Assembly: GCF_000739065.1 (NCBI RefSeq)
Contig: NZ_CP009149.1
Coordinates: forward strand, 1,373,311 to 1,437,310
Source of the DNA: Methanocaldococcus bathoardescens
Lineage (GTDB): Archaea > AGJL01 > Methanococci > Methanococcales > Methanocaldococcaceae
Direction of reading: 5' to 3'
Length of the DNA: 64,000 bases
The position numbers were made by a program, and so were the translations under genes. The notes under the pieces are model-generated. The model did not search any database. It saw only the letters and a list, made by a program, of their open reading frames with translations, and was not told the DNA's origin. Positions within the stretch are counted from its first letter, which is position 1; every line of letters begins with the position of its first letter. Shown here one piece after another: positions 46,607-56,361 of this stretch.

Positions 46607-48664
46607 TTAATTTCTAAATTTAATTTTATCTTTAATTAAGCATGCGATACATAACATTAGAGATATTAAGGAGATTATGTAAGAAGGCAAGCATATTTTA
46701 TAAAATCTTTCATAGGTTATGATATATTTATTCTCCTTTTCTTTTATTTCGTAGGCATTAACAACGCCATAAGCTTTTAAAGGTTTTTCTCCATTTAACT
46801 TCCAATCTTTTGAATATTCGTTTGTGAATATTATGTATTTTAAAGGTTTATCTTCAATAACGTATTTTGCAGGATTTATTTCTTTGTAATTTAATGACTT
46901 CCATTTGTCTGAAGTTTTATTAACTCCATTTCCAATTAAAATTAATTCTTTTGATACATCCTCTTTATTGCTTAAGTTTATAAGCTCATCAAGGTTTTTT
47001 ACATATTCAACTCCTTCAACTGAATAAATCTTTCCCTTATATCTTTCATTTTTAAACACATAAAAGTTTTCAGTCTCTAAAACTAATTTTAAGTCTTTCT
47101 GTTTAAATAGGAAGTCGTAGTTTTTATAATCCACTTCTTTTGTTAATAAGACATATTTTACTCCAAGAGGAGCCACTAAAGAGCCAAAGTTATTGATTTT
47201 TTCTTTATTTTCTAAGAGATAATTCATGTAGTTTTGATAAGGTGTATAAACTTCAGTATATATTGAATCTGCTTCAATATTTTCTGCAAAAATAACATTT
47301 TTATCGAAAAATGTTTGTGATGGATTTACTATTCTTTTATCTTTATTTGGAACCCAGTGAATGTCCATATATAGATGCCAAGGGAAGAATAAGATGTTGA
47401 AGTTATCCTTATCTTTATTTAAGAAGTTATTCACCTCATACCAATCTTTTGGATAATCTGTTGGTTTAATTTGATTGTCAAATTCGTTGAAGAAAGTGAA
47501 AGAGTATATTAAAGGAACTAAAATAAAGAAAATCATTATAATTTTTTTTATTTTATTTGATTTATGGCTTTCTATTATTTTCTTCAATCCAAACGCTCCC
47601 AATATTGAATAAGAGAGAACTACCAAATTAACAAATTTATGGGTTTCTCTCATTCCTTTTAGGATAAATATATGATTAAAGAGAAATTGGAATACATCTT
47701 TGAAAAATCCTGTTATGCCTGTAGCAAACAATAAACCAATTAGCCAAATCAGAGCAAAGGATATAACATAGACACCAACTTTTTTATTTTTATAATAACT
47801 TATAAACCCATAAATTGATAAGGAAAATATTATGATAAATAATATTTCCCAAAATGGTAGGTAGTCTTTTGCATAGGTGTAGGTAGGCCTCCAGAATCCA
47901 TACATGCTTGCCAATGTAAATAAAGGAGAGAAGGAATCAATCTTTGGAGCAAATACATATAAATCATAGATTGTTATATAATTAACCAATGACGAGGATT
48001 TTGCAGTTAGTAATGGGATTAACCAATAAAGATTTATCATTGTGAATGATATTGCAAATAAACTAACGGGCTTTAATAGTTTTAATGATTTTTCTTTTGC
48101 TAATTTTATAATTAATATTATCCCATAAGCCATAAAAGTCATAAATAGTGTATGTGTATTGAAAGCAATCAATGAAGTTATTAATGTTGCTTTTATAATG
48201 GAGTTTTTATCTCTATTTTCCAACAATTCAATGAAATATCTTATTCCTAATGGCAATAAGCTGTATGCAAATAAAATAAACCAATGTCCAACTATTATTC
48301 TTATATAAGTGTAAGGATTAACCATATATAAAATTCCTGCATAAAAACTGCCAATTTCTGAATTCGTTAATTTCTTTGCCAATGAATAGGCAGAGAATCC
48401 ACTGAAAAATAGGATAAATAATAATAGTAATTTTTGAAAGATATCTGCTGAAATTATGGAACATAAAATATTAAATGACAAAGTTCCTCCATAGGATGGA
48501 GCAACAAAACCATAAAATTGATTAATTAGATTATGATTACTTAAATCTGGTAGCATATCCAATAGAAAGAAATATTTATCTGAGAAGATTGGAATTGAGA
48601 TTATTATTGATAATAAAAGATAAATAAGAAGTATTTTGTATTTTTTTAATTTTTCTATATTCAT
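46607..48664 (-). CDS. Polytopic GT-C/YfhO-like membrane protein (685 aa)
   Basis: About 12 transmembrane helices fill residues 10-390. An extracytoplasmic segment (about 390-650) and a last helix (YIISLISLMLCIACLI) follow. The layout and motifs such as NPYTYIRIIVGHWFILF resemble the 926-residue protein at 40075-42855. It is probably a lipid-sugar-dependent glycosyltransferase or polymerase. It overlaps the flippase stop by 4 bp, indicating coupled expression. Confidence 0.62.
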   Translation of the reverse strand: MNIEKLKKYKILLIYLLLSIIISIPIFSDKYFFLLDMLPDLSNHNLINQFYGFVAPSYGGTLSFNILCSIISADIFQKLLLLFILFFSGFSAYSLAKKLTNSEIGSFYAGILYMVNPYTYIRIIVGHWFILFAYSLLPLGIRYFIELLENRDKNSIIKATLITSLIAFNTHTLFMTFMAYGIILIIKLAKEKSLKLLKPVSLFAISFTMINLYWLIPLLTAKSSSLVNYITIYDLYVFAPKIDSFSPLFTLASMYGFWRPTYTYAKDYLPFWEILFIIIFSLSIYGFISYYKNKKVGVYVISFALIWLIGLLFATGITGFFKDVFQFLFNHIFILKGMRETHKFVNLVVLSYSILGAFGLKKIIESHKSNKIKKIIMIFFILVPLIYSFTFFNEFDNQIKPTDYPKDWYEVNNFLNKDKDNFNILFFPWHLYMDIHWVPNKDKRIVNPSQTFFDKNVIFAENIEADSIYTEVYTPYQNYMNYLLENKEKINNFGSLVAPLGVKYVLLTKEVDYKNYDFLFKQKDLKLVLETENFYVFKNERYKGKIYSVEGVEYVKNLDELINLSNKEDVSKELILIGNGVNKTSDKWKSLNYKEINPAKYVIEDKPLKYIIFTNEYSKDWKLNGEKPLKAYGVVNAYEIKEKENKYIITYERFYKICLPSYIISLISLMLCIACLIKDKIKFRN

Positions 48665-49887
48665 AATCTCCCTCTAACTTTTACTAAAAATGGTATTTGT
48701 ATTATAGATGAGAACATTGATAACAGTAGAACAGCATCTACTATTTGGTTTATATCTAAATGGAATAAAGTTATACCAACTATTTCAATTATTAAAGTTA
48801 AAGTTAAAGCATAAGATATCCTTGTTACTCCCAACGATAAAAGATAATTCATCATCAGCCCAGAAATTGCAAAGAAAAACATTGCTAAACTATACTTAAA
48901 TAAATATGGAATTGCCTTTAGATATTTTTCTCCAAAAATGATTTTTACAATCAGTTCTGGAAAGAATTTGAATAGTAACAAGATAGGCAATGTTAAAATA
49001 ATTGTTAATATTAGTGCTTTTATAAATAAATTGAAATGATTAAGCCCTTTTTCTTTTAATTCTGATGCTTTTGGGAATAAAACTATTGCTATTCCGCCTG
49101 GGGCAAATAAAATTATTTTTCCTAATACAGAAATAGATGAATAAATCCCAGCTAAAAAATCGGTTAGGTAGTGTTTTGCTAAGATAGTATCTATTGAAAA
49201 ACTTGTTGTGTAAGTCAATAATGCCAATAAAGTTAAAGTTGAGTATTTATAAAGATTAGGGATTTTAAATGGTTCTGATTTTGTCTTTATTAAATCTTTT
49301 ATGAAGTAGAATGAGATAATGAAAACAATAACATTTGCAATTAAAAATGGTGCTAATGCTCCACTAACGCTAAATCCTAAATATACAAACACAACCCCTA
49401 ATACAAGTTTTAAGAACGCCCATAGTGTTTGAGTTATTCCCAATGGAATAAATCTTTGCAAACCTTGCAAGATCCCCTGATTTGTAGGCATTGCATAGGC
49501 AAATAATATAGATAAAAATAATACTAATGCAGGTATTTGTGAAGGGAAATGGAGGTAATTTGACAAGAAAGGGGTTATTATGAAAAATAAAATTGTGGTT
49601 ATTGCTCCAAATGTGAAGGATTTTTTTAAAGCATATCTCCAAAAATAGGAGATTTTATTGAGTTGATTTTTTGCTTTTAATTGGGATGTGTATTTTGTCA
49701 TTGTAGTTTGGACTGTTGTGGATAAGACACTAAAAATATAAAAAATATTTATTAAAGAAAATAAAATTCCATACTCCTCTGGAGTTAGTAACCTCCCCAT
49801 AAAAAGTTGATAGAGGTAGTTAAAAAATGCCATTGATAAACTAAATACTATCATTATTAAACTATGTTTTGCTAATTTTTGCTCCAT
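48661..49887 (-). CDS. Wzx-type polysaccharide flippase (MOP superfamily)
   Basis: This 408-residue protein with about 12 helices is of the RfbX/Wzx type (SLSMAFFNYLYQLFMGRLLTP at the N-terminus; FAPGGIAIVLFPKASELKEKG). It would flip lipid-linked oligosaccharides to the outer face. GGAGATA precedes ATG 49887. It is coupled to the 685-residue membrane protein downstream. Confidence 0.87.
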   Translation of the reverse strand: MEQKLAKHSLIMIVFSLSMAFFNYLYQLFMGRLLTPEEYGILFSLINIFYIFSVLSTTVQTTMTKYTSQLKAKNQLNKISYFWRYALKKSFTFGAITTILFFIITPFLSNYLHFPSQIPALVLFLSILFAYAMPTNQGILQGLQRFIPLGITQTLWAFLKLVLGVVFVYLGFSVSGALAPFLIANVIVFIISFYFIKDLIKTKSEPFKIPNLYKYSTLTLLALLTYTTSFSIDTILAKHYLTDFLAGIYSSISVLGKIILFAPGGIAIVLFPKASELKEKGLNHFNLFIKALILTIILTLPILLLFKFFPELIVKIIFGEKYLKAIPYLFKYSLAMFFFAISGLMMNYLLSLGVTRISYALTLTLIIEIVGITLFHLDINQIVDAVLLLSMFSSIIQIPFLVKVRGRL

Positions 49888-50130
49888 AGATATCTCCTTT
49901 TAAATTAAATCTTTTATAGCAAATAATTTGCTGTTTTTTCTATAAACTCAATTTTTTCACTAAAATAACAGTATCTTTATTAAATTGCTTGAACTTGCTA
50001 TCCTCTCTAATCTCAAACATTATATCAAAAATTGTTGGATGATATTCTAACTTCTCTTAGATTATAATAGAATAAAGAAATAAAAAATCGTCCCTAAAAA
50101 TGCAACAACGTGTATATAAACAAAAACATT

Positions 50131-51072
50131 CTAAAAACTATACAATAATAACAAATATCCCTCTATAATACCTCTTAAATAAGCCTTTGATATTTTCAAT
50201 CTCTCTTTAAGTGGTTTTTTAGATTCAAACAATATAACTTTTAAATAATATCCTGCTACAAGCCAATTAAAAACCAAAATAAAAATCAAAAATTGCCACC
50301 ATTTAGAGTATTTTTTATGATACATTATTCTATTTTTTCCACAATAGTATGCTCTAAATTCATTATGGCAATGAAATAATCTTGATTTATCCTTAACCTC
50401 TTCAGGTAGTGGCATATCATGCCAAATTATTGCTTTAGAGTTACAAACAATTTTATATCCTGCCTTTCTGATTCTTTCTCCAAAGTCTGAGTCTTCATAA
50501 TGAATAGGGAAGGTTTTATCGTCAAATACTCCAACTTTTTCTATCACTTCCCGTTTTACCATAAAAGCGTTGGGAAAATCGTCTATTTCCCATATTTCTT
50601 CGTTTGGTAAAGGTAAATCCCTGCCAATAAAATAAGTTCTACTTGTTATCATGTTTCTTTTTGTTCCTGCTGACCAAATTCTTTTTTTATCTTTCCAATA
50701 ATACATTATGGGTCCAACCATTCCTATTTTATTATCTGAAATGAGAACTTTTACTAAATTTTCAATACATTTCTTGTCTAATATATTATCATCATCAATT
50801 AAAAAAATCAATTCGCCTTTTGATAAACTTATGCCTTTATTTCTACTACCTGATACCAATAAATTTTTATCATTTCTTACAATTTTGAAATTGGTCAAAT
50901 TACTAAATTTTCCTTTTAGATATTCGTAAGTTCCATCAGTTGAATCATCATCTACTACAATTATTTCAATATTTTTATAAGTATTTTCTAAAATTGAATT
51001 TATTAACCGTTCAACGTGTTTTTTTCTATTGTGTGTTGGAATTACTATAGAAACCAGGGGATTTTTATTCAT
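50131..51072 (-). CDS. Glycosyltransferase family 2
   Basis: The 313-residue GT-A enzyme starts LVSIVIPTHNRKKHVERL, with EIIVVDDDSTDGTYEYL and the metal-binding IFLIDDDNILD (Asp-x-Asp). IHYEDSDFGERIRKAGY is the typical acceptor-side ED motif of rhamnosyl- or similar transferases. One hydrophobic stretch near residue 260 may touch the membrane. GGTGGT precedes ATG 51072, which overlaps the GT4 gene by 8 bp. Confidence 0.88.
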   Translation of the reverse strand: MNKNPLVSIVIPTHNRKKHVERLINSILENTYKNIEIIVVDDDSTDGTYEYLKGKFSNLTNFKIVRNDKNLLVSGSRNKGISLSKGELIFLIDDDNILDKKCIENLVKVLISDNKIGMVGPIMYYWKDKKRIWSAGTKRNMITSRTYFIGRDLPLPNEEIWEIDDFPNAFMVKREVIEKVGVFDDKTFPIHYEDSDFGERIRKAGYKIVCNSKAIIWHDMPLPEEVKDKSRLFHCHNEFRAYYCGKNRIMYHKKYSKWWQFLIFILVFNWLVAGYYLKVILFESKKPLKERLKISKAYLRGIIEGYLLLLYSF

Positions 51073-52168
51073 TATTTACCACCATCCCCAAGCCCCTTTC
51101 AAAGTCCTTAGCACTCCTATCCCAACTGAACCTTTTAGCCCATTTAATAGCATTTTCACTTAATCTATTCCTTAAATCATCGTCTTTCAATAAATTGATT
51201 AAAGTTTCAGAAAGTTTTGTAATATCCCCCTCTTCCACTAACAAACCATTATAGCCATCTTTAATAGAATCTACCAATCCTGAAACTCTATAACCAACAG
51301 CAGGAGTTCCTAAGGCGTTAGCTTCAATGACTGATATTCCAAAACCTTCTTTTTCTGAACAAATTACATAGACCCAAGATTTTCTTAGTAGTTCAAATTT
51401 TTCTTTTTCGGAAACATATCCCCAAAAAATTACATCATTTAACTTCAAATCCTTAACAAGTTTTTTCAATCTATCTTTTTCATCCCCCAAACCTACAATC
51501 CACAATTTAGCGCTGGGTATTTCATTTTTTACTATTTTAAATGCTTTAATAATATTATCAACTCTCTTGTACTTTTTTAATCTACCTAAATAAATAATTA
51601 TTGGTTCATTAGATTTTTTCAATTTTAAAAATTCAGTTAAAGGCTCATAATCAACTCCGTTATATACAATTTCAACATCTGAAAATCCAAGTTCTTCCAG
51701 CTCACTTTTTGAAGACTTGGAAACAGTAATCATTTTGTGTTTTCTATAAAATCTCAGCATAAATTTTTCCATAATATAAATATATAATGCTAAGAACGGA
51801 TTTAACTCGGTAAATAAAGTTTTTGCATGAATATGGTGAACAATTCCAATTATTGGAATGTTTTTAATATAAAGTGGAGTACCAAGAGGTATTTTTGATA
51901 TATCATCAATAACAACGTCATAATTATTTTTTCGTAATTTAAAAAACCAATATATTGGAAATATAAAGTTAAATAAGTATTTGTTGGGAATTCTATAAAC
52001 GGTATAGTTTTCAATTTTTTTAATTTTTTTACAACCTTTAAAAGTTGAAGAAACAAAGTCAATTTTAAAATTTTTAGGTAATCTTCTTAATATTTCATGA
52101 ATATGAACTTCAGCCCCTCCAGCCTCGGGGTCTTTAATACTTCTCCAATTTACTACCAAAATTTTCAT
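51065..52168 (-). CDS. Glycosyltransferase family 4
   Basis: This 367-residue GT-B enzyme has MKILVVNWRSIKDPEAGGAE at the N-terminus, IIYLGRLKKYKRVDNIIKAF in the middle and CSEKEGFGISVIEANALGTP (E-x7-E) near the C-terminus, all marks of GT4. ATG 52168 overlaps the preceding gene's stop (ATGA), so translation is coupled; the longer frame to 52189 lies in that gene. Confidence 0.88.
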   Translation of the reverse strand: MKILVVNWRSIKDPEAGGAEVHIHEILRRLPKNFKIDFVSSTFKGCKKIKKIENYTVYRIPNKYLFNFIFPIYWFFKLRKNNYDVVIDDISKIPLGTPLYIKNIPIIGIVHHIHAKTLFTELNPFLALYIYIMEKFMLRFYRKHKMITVSKSSKSELEELGFSDVEIVYNGVDYEPLTEFLKLKKSNEPIIIYLGRLKKYKRVDNIIKAFKIVKNEIPSAKLWIVGLGDEKDRLKKLVKDLKLNDVIFWGYVSEKEKFELLRKSWVYVICSEKEGFGISVIEANALGTPAVGYRVSGLVDSIKDGYNGLLVEEGDITKLSETLINLLKDDDLRNRLSENAIKWAKRFSWDRSAKDFERGLGMVVNNE

Positions 52169-52857
52169 TCTTTCACACTCAATTTCCACAAATACAACGT
52201 AAAAACCAAATTTAAATAATTAATAATCTCTTTATGGTTTAATTTTGTCTCTCCATACTTTCTAACTCCAAACTTAATAGGGATCTCTTTAACTTTTAAA
52301 TCCCTGCCTTTAACTAAAATCTCTAACAAAATTTTATATCCCACCAAGTTCCATTTTTTAATATTTTCTATAACATCTTTCTTCACTGCAAAATATCCAC
52401 TCATACAATCTTTAACATCAGTTAAAGGTCTTACTAAGAATGTAGCTCCTTTGGATATGATATTTCTCTTAACTCCCCATCCATCATCAACTTCCCCACC
52501 AGATCTACTACCAACAACTATATCATACCCATTTTCAATCTCTTTGACCATTTTACTCAAAACAGAAGAATCGTGCTGACAATCAGCATCCATGCAGATT
52601 AAAATATTCCCTTCAGCATTATAAAAACCAATCAATACAGCACTGGCTAAACCCAATTTTCCGTATCTTCTTATTAATTTAACTGGATATTTTTTACTCA
52701 ATTCTAAAGCAACCTTCCACGTCTCATCAGGAGAATTGTCATCAACAACTATTATTTCATAATCATAATTCCTCAGATTTCTATTAATTTCTTCTATAAC
52801 TATTGGTAAATTGTCCTTTTCGTTATAGGTAGGCAATATAATAGAAATTTTAGCCAT
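52165..52857 (-). CDS. Dolichol-phosphate mannosyltransferase-like GT2
   Basis: This protein of about 230 residues starts MAKISIILPTYNEKDNLPI, with EIIVVDDNSPDETWKVA, ICMDADCQHDSSVL (the DAD metal site) and FGVRKYGETKLNHKEI, all typical of Dpm1-like enzymes that load mannose or glucose on dolichol phosphate. ATG 52857 is chosen because GGGGGAGAT lies in front; the open frame to 52965 reads through inverted-repeat sequence. It heads the GT2-GT4-GT2 unit. Confidence 0.88.
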   Translation of the reverse strand: MAKISIILPTYNEKDNLPIVIEEINRNLRNYDYEIIVVDDNSPDETWKVALELSKKYPVKLIRRYGKLGLASAVLIGFYNAEGNILICMDADCQHDSSVLSKMVKEIENGYDIVVGSRSGGEVDDGWGVKRNIISKGATFLVRPLTDVKDCMSGYFAVKKDVIENIKKWNLVGYKILLEILVKGRDLKVKEIPIKFGVRKYGETKLNHKEIINYLNLVFTLYLWKLSVKE

Positions 52858-53279
52858 ATTATCTCCCCCATGTGCTACAAAAACTATAGTTTTTTGCAAA
52901 ATCTTTTGGAATAACCAATTAGTTCTATGAAAGATTGTGTCATAACCATACATTATAAGAAACAATGCTTTCGGACAGAGATGTCAATAATCCAAAAAAT
53001 AAAAGAAATTGAAGTGATATGGGCGTATTATAGCTCTACTCAATGCTAATAAACATATAAAACCATATTACTGGTATTATGCCACATAAGTTAAATGATT
53101 TATGAATTTATGACATAAGTTTAAAACATCTGAAATTAGACAGCATTAATAATCTGTGAAAAGCCGAGTGTTGCTAAAAAATAGCAAACGCTTTAGGAAA
53201 GGCTAAGAAAAAAAGTATTAATATAGTTCATGTTATAAATTAGAAAAAATAGAAAAAAGTTATTAAAAGATTATTATTT
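52858..53279. other. Intergenic region with a terminal-repeat remnant
   Basis: ATAGTTTTTTGCAAAA at 52886-52901 is the same 16-mer as the end of the hairpin element at 56362-56503. It sits next to its own partial inversion (AAAAACTATAGTTTTT), so this may be the scar of an excised or rearranged element at the edge of the glycan island. Further on, near 53160-53210, a GC-richer hairpin (GTTGCTA..TAGCAAAC inside AGCC..GGCT) may be a structured RNA. No coding frame is supported. Confidence 0.45.
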
Positions 53280-54899
53280 CTATTTTATCTCAACTTTAGC
53301 ATTTAAAAAGACCGGCCCCCTAATGTCTATAACTTTATTCTCCCCCATTATCTGTTTTAAAGCTAATTCATCAACTTTTAGGTTTATGTCGCTTAAGCTT
53401 CTAACTATTGGGACTCTGAACTTAAATTCATCTACATTAGAAACTAAAGCTTCTTCAATCTTAGCAACCAATTTATAGATAATTCCATCTATGTATCTAA
53501 TGTTTGTAGAAACTCCCTCTTCCTTAGCTTTCTTTAAAATTGGGATGTACTGCTCTTTAACTCCTTCAAATGTTGGTGGAATTCCATAGATATTTCCATC
53601 ATAGACATAGACCTCATTTAATACTGAAGGTCCTAAAAGCTTTTTATTTGGTTCATTCTCAAATATTTCAACCTTAATTGTTCTTTTCTCTCCATTAAAG
53701 TTAAATTCTCTTTTAACTTCAATTGAGCATGGGCTTTCCTTATCTTTGTTAGCTATACAAATATCAATAAGTTCATTGGCAAAGTTATAAAACTCATCTA
53801 AGATAGGAACTTTATCAACTCTTATCATTCCAGCTATATCCCTATCACTCAACTTATACTCATAAAATTGAGGATAAACCATTGCCCTAACATCTTCATA
53901 GCCATAAATTATCATTGCTAATCTTTCAACACCCAACCCAAGGTTCATAACTGGCACATCAATGCCATATTTAGCTAAAGCAATTGGGGAATAGACTCCA
54001 AAGGTAGCGACCTCAATCCACTCCCCTAATTTTGGGTGATAAGCATAAACCTCTGTCTGAGTTTCTGGAGTGTAGTATTTGCTTTTCTTCTCATCTGGCT
54101 TGAACTTAAATTTTGTAAATCCAAACTGCTCTAACAACCCCTCAGCAACTATTTTCCCATCATCTATACTAACATCTTCACCAACAACAACACATGAGGC
54201 AGAGTGATAAGTCATTAAATGGCTTCTATCCTCTCTTTGCTCTCTCCTGAAGCACCTATCAATTGAAAACAACTTTAATGGTAGTTTTCTCTTTTTTATT
54301 AAATGGCTTAGAGTTATAAACCATCCGGATGTCATATGGCTTCTTAAAGTTAATGTTGATGCCTCCGGTTTTAAATCCTTAAATTCAGGAAATGCAGTTT
54401 CTAAAACTTTTAATCCCATCTCATTACTTACATTTAACGCCTTAGCAATCTCAAAAACCAAATCGTCTCCATCTATGGCTCCTTTCTTATATAAGTGAAG
54501 AACTTCCCTTAAACTCTCTTTTTTTTCTTCATTTATATCTACACCTAATTTCTTTATAATTTCAACCTTCTCATTCCCTAAACCAACATCAGGTCTTGGC
54601 AATCCAGCTAAGTAAAAACATCTATCTAAAACTGCCATTGCTTCTGGTCCAAATTGCTTATAAATCTCTACTTCATCAACAATGACTGGATTAATCATCT
54701 CTTCAAATCCCATTCTAAGATAAGCTTGCCTTAATTTCTCTATTGTTTCCATTACAGGGTGTGGTTTTCCATACATTGGTTTTGCTCTTGGATATCTCTC
54801 ATCTATATGCTTATCCCTTATTAATTTCTTTGTCTCTCTCCAAGCCTTTTCAAAATCTTTCTCTGCCAATTCTAAAACCTTCTTTGTGTCAAATCTCAT
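53280..54899 (-). CDS. sepS: O-phosphoseryl-tRNA(Cys) synthetase (SepRS)
   Basis: This 539-residue class II synthetase charges tRNA-Cys with O-phosphoserine, the first step of the indirect cysteine route of methanogens. SepCysS then converts it to Cys-tRNA. Marks are PHPVMETIEKLRQAYLRMGF, TLRSHMTSGWF, the motif 2 region SIDRCFRREQREDRSHLM and the motif 3 region NLGLGVERLAMIIYGYED. It replaces CysRS in Methanocaldococcus. ATG 54899 follows GGGATGA. Confidence 0.97.
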   Translation of the reverse strand: MRFDTKKVLELAEKDFEKAWRETKKLIRDKHIDERYPRAKPMYGKPHPVMETIEKLRQAYLRMGFEEMINPVIVDEVEIYKQFGPEAMAVLDRCFYLAGLPRPDVGLGNEKVEIIKKLGVDINEEKKESLREVLHLYKKGAIDGDDLVFEIAKALNVSNEMGLKVLETAFPEFKDLKPEASTLTLRSHMTSGWFITLSHLIKKRKLPLKLFSIDRCFRREQREDRSHLMTYHSASCVVVGEDVSIDDGKIVAEGLLEQFGFTKFKFKPDEKKSKYYTPETQTEVYAYHPKLGEWIEVATFGVYSPIALAKYGIDVPVMNLGLGVERLAMIIYGYEDVRAMVYPQFYEYKLSDRDIAGMIRVDKVPILDEFYNFANELIDICIANKDKESPCSIEVKREFNFNGEKRTIKVEIFENEPNKKLLGPSVLNEVYVYDGNIYGIPPTFEGVKEQYIPILKKAKEEGVSTNIRYIDGIIYKLVAKIEEALVSNVDEFKFRVPIVRSLSDINLKVDELALKQIMGENKVIDIRGPVFLNAKVEIK

Positions 54900-54953
54900 T
54901 TTATCATCCCTTAATTTTAATTTCTTCTAAAATCTCTTTAATTGCTAATAAAT

Positions 54954-55313
54954 CTAAATTTTTAAGCTGATTAAATCAGGTCTTGGTTTTTTAAATTTAT
55001 ACTCTTCTCTACAAATATCACAGAGTTCTCTAACTCCAATATTTATTACATCATCACTTCCAGGCAACACTCTAATAAATATCCAATCATCTCCAATATT
55101 ATAACTTTTAGCTAAATCCTCCAACTTATTTAAAATCTTCTCTTTAAATATTTCAACATCATCAATAAACAATCCTCTAACTGTGAGCATTATTCCTACA
55201 CAGGAACATTTTGAGGCAAAGACATCCATTTCTGAGATAAAAATTTCTCTACCTAAAAGTTTTATAAAAAACTTCTCAATCTCTTCTCTATCATTTAAAA
55301 TTTTATTCTTCAA
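54954..55313 (-). CDS. Conserved hypothetical protein upstream of sepS (119 aa)
   Basis: I do not recognise a named family. There is a Cys pair (SKCSCVGIM) and a second (LCDICREEYKF) that could bind a metal. The middle (KLEDLAKSYNIGDDWIFIRV) is alpha/beta. It overlaps the U32-like gene by 4 bp and lies 54 bp before sepS, so the three probably form one transcript. Confidence 0.6.
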   Translation of the reverse strand: MKNKILNDREEIEKFFIKLLGREIFISEMDVFASKCSCVGIMLTVRGLFIDDVEIFKEKILNKLEDLAKSYNIGDDWIFIRVLPGSDDVINIGVRELCDICREEYKFKKPRPDLISLKI

Positions 55314-56308
55314 CCTTTCACCTTTAAAGCGTTCTCTGCCAATTCCTTACAAAAATTGCATTTACTGCATAATTTATTGCATGATTTCCACTGCTCTATA
55401 GCTCCATCTAAAGCTCTATTATCCAAATAATAGAAATGCTCTAACTCTCTTGGACAGTCTAACAATTCCATCAAGTTACCATCCCATCTCTCACTTAAAT
55501 AGGCGTTTATAACTCTTTTTATCCACCCAATTGGATGACTCCTTCCAGATATTTTAAATATATCAACTAAGTTTTTATAATGCTTTAAATCCTCTGGTCT
55601 TATAAATGGGCTTTTTATTATCAACTCTTTCTTTTTAATTCTTAGATTTATGCATTTATTGTAATAATAATCATCTAAAGCAGGGATGTTTTGAGCATTT
55701 ACATGAGAAAAGAAATTAAAGTGCTGTATTCTCATAGGGCATTTATACAAACAAGCTTCGTTAACTAAAATTTTTAACTTACAGGTTACATTTTCTTTAA
55801 TCTCCTGTATTATATCAAAATGTCTATTTATTGAGCTGTCTAAGGTTATTGCATAAACTTCCTTTTCATCCCAAAACATAGCTTTATCTAAGCTATCAAC
55901 TAAGGCAATACATGAGACATTAACATCCAATCCATTATTTTTGGCTAAATCAACTAAGTAGGGGTCTGATAAGGCAACACTATCAATGCCAATGTTTTTT
56001 AATTGGCTAAATATCCAGTTTATATAGCTAATCCCTTTTGGTGTTAAATGTATTCCCCCAATGCAGGAAGCGTTTATGACTACCTCAAATCTAATGTTGT
56101 TTTTCTTTGTATAAGCAACTTGTTTAGCCAAGTCTTCAAAATTTGGTTTGTATAAAGTTGCTCTTCCAGTCCCTATAAACTCTGGAAATCCCATATACAC
56201 TTCAAAACTTTCTTTTCTTAGCTTTTTATTTATTCTTCTAAGTTTATTAATCTCATCTACAATAATTTTTAATGATTCAAAATTTCCTGGATGAGGAATA
56301 GAGAACAA
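55310..56308 (-). CDS. Peptidase U32-like protein with Cys cluster
   Basis: This 332-residue TIM-barrel-like protein resembles the U32 family (RlhA, UbiU/V, TrhP), most of whose known members are RNA-modification or hydroxylation enzymes rather than peptidases. NEACLYKCPMRIQHFNF and the terminal CNKLCSKCNFCKE could hold an Fe-S cluster. The start is TTG 56308, 5 nt after GGTGAT; no ATG fits. The hairpin element lies 53 bp upstream of it. The substrate is unknown. Confidence 0.72.
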   Translation of the reverse strand: MFSIPHPGNFESLKIIVDEINKLRRINKKLRKESFEVYMGFPEFIGTGRATLYKPNFEDLAKQVAYTKKNNIRFEVVINASCIGGIHLTPKGISYINWIFSQLKNIGIDSVALSDPYLVDLAKNNGLDVNVSCIALVDSLDKAMFWDEKEVYAITLDSSINRHFDIIQEIKENVTCKLKILVNEACLYKCPMRIQHFNFFSHVNAQNIPALDDYYYNKCINLRIKKKELIIKSPFIRPEDLKHYKNLVDIFKISGRSHPIGWIKRVINAYLSERWDGNLMELLDCPRELEHFYYLDNRALDGAIEQWKSCNKLCSKCNFCKELAENALKVKG

Positions 56309-56361
56309 TTTGAATCACCATCAATTGTTTTGAAGTAAATTAATAAAGCAAAAAAGAAAAT

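Noticed and set aside
52858-52965. N-terminal extension of the DPM-like gene
   Set aside because: It reads through an inverted-repeat remnant; a strong ribosome site supports ATG 52857.
52966-53279. CRISPR array
   Set aside because: No regularly spaced direct repeat here or elsewhere in the window.
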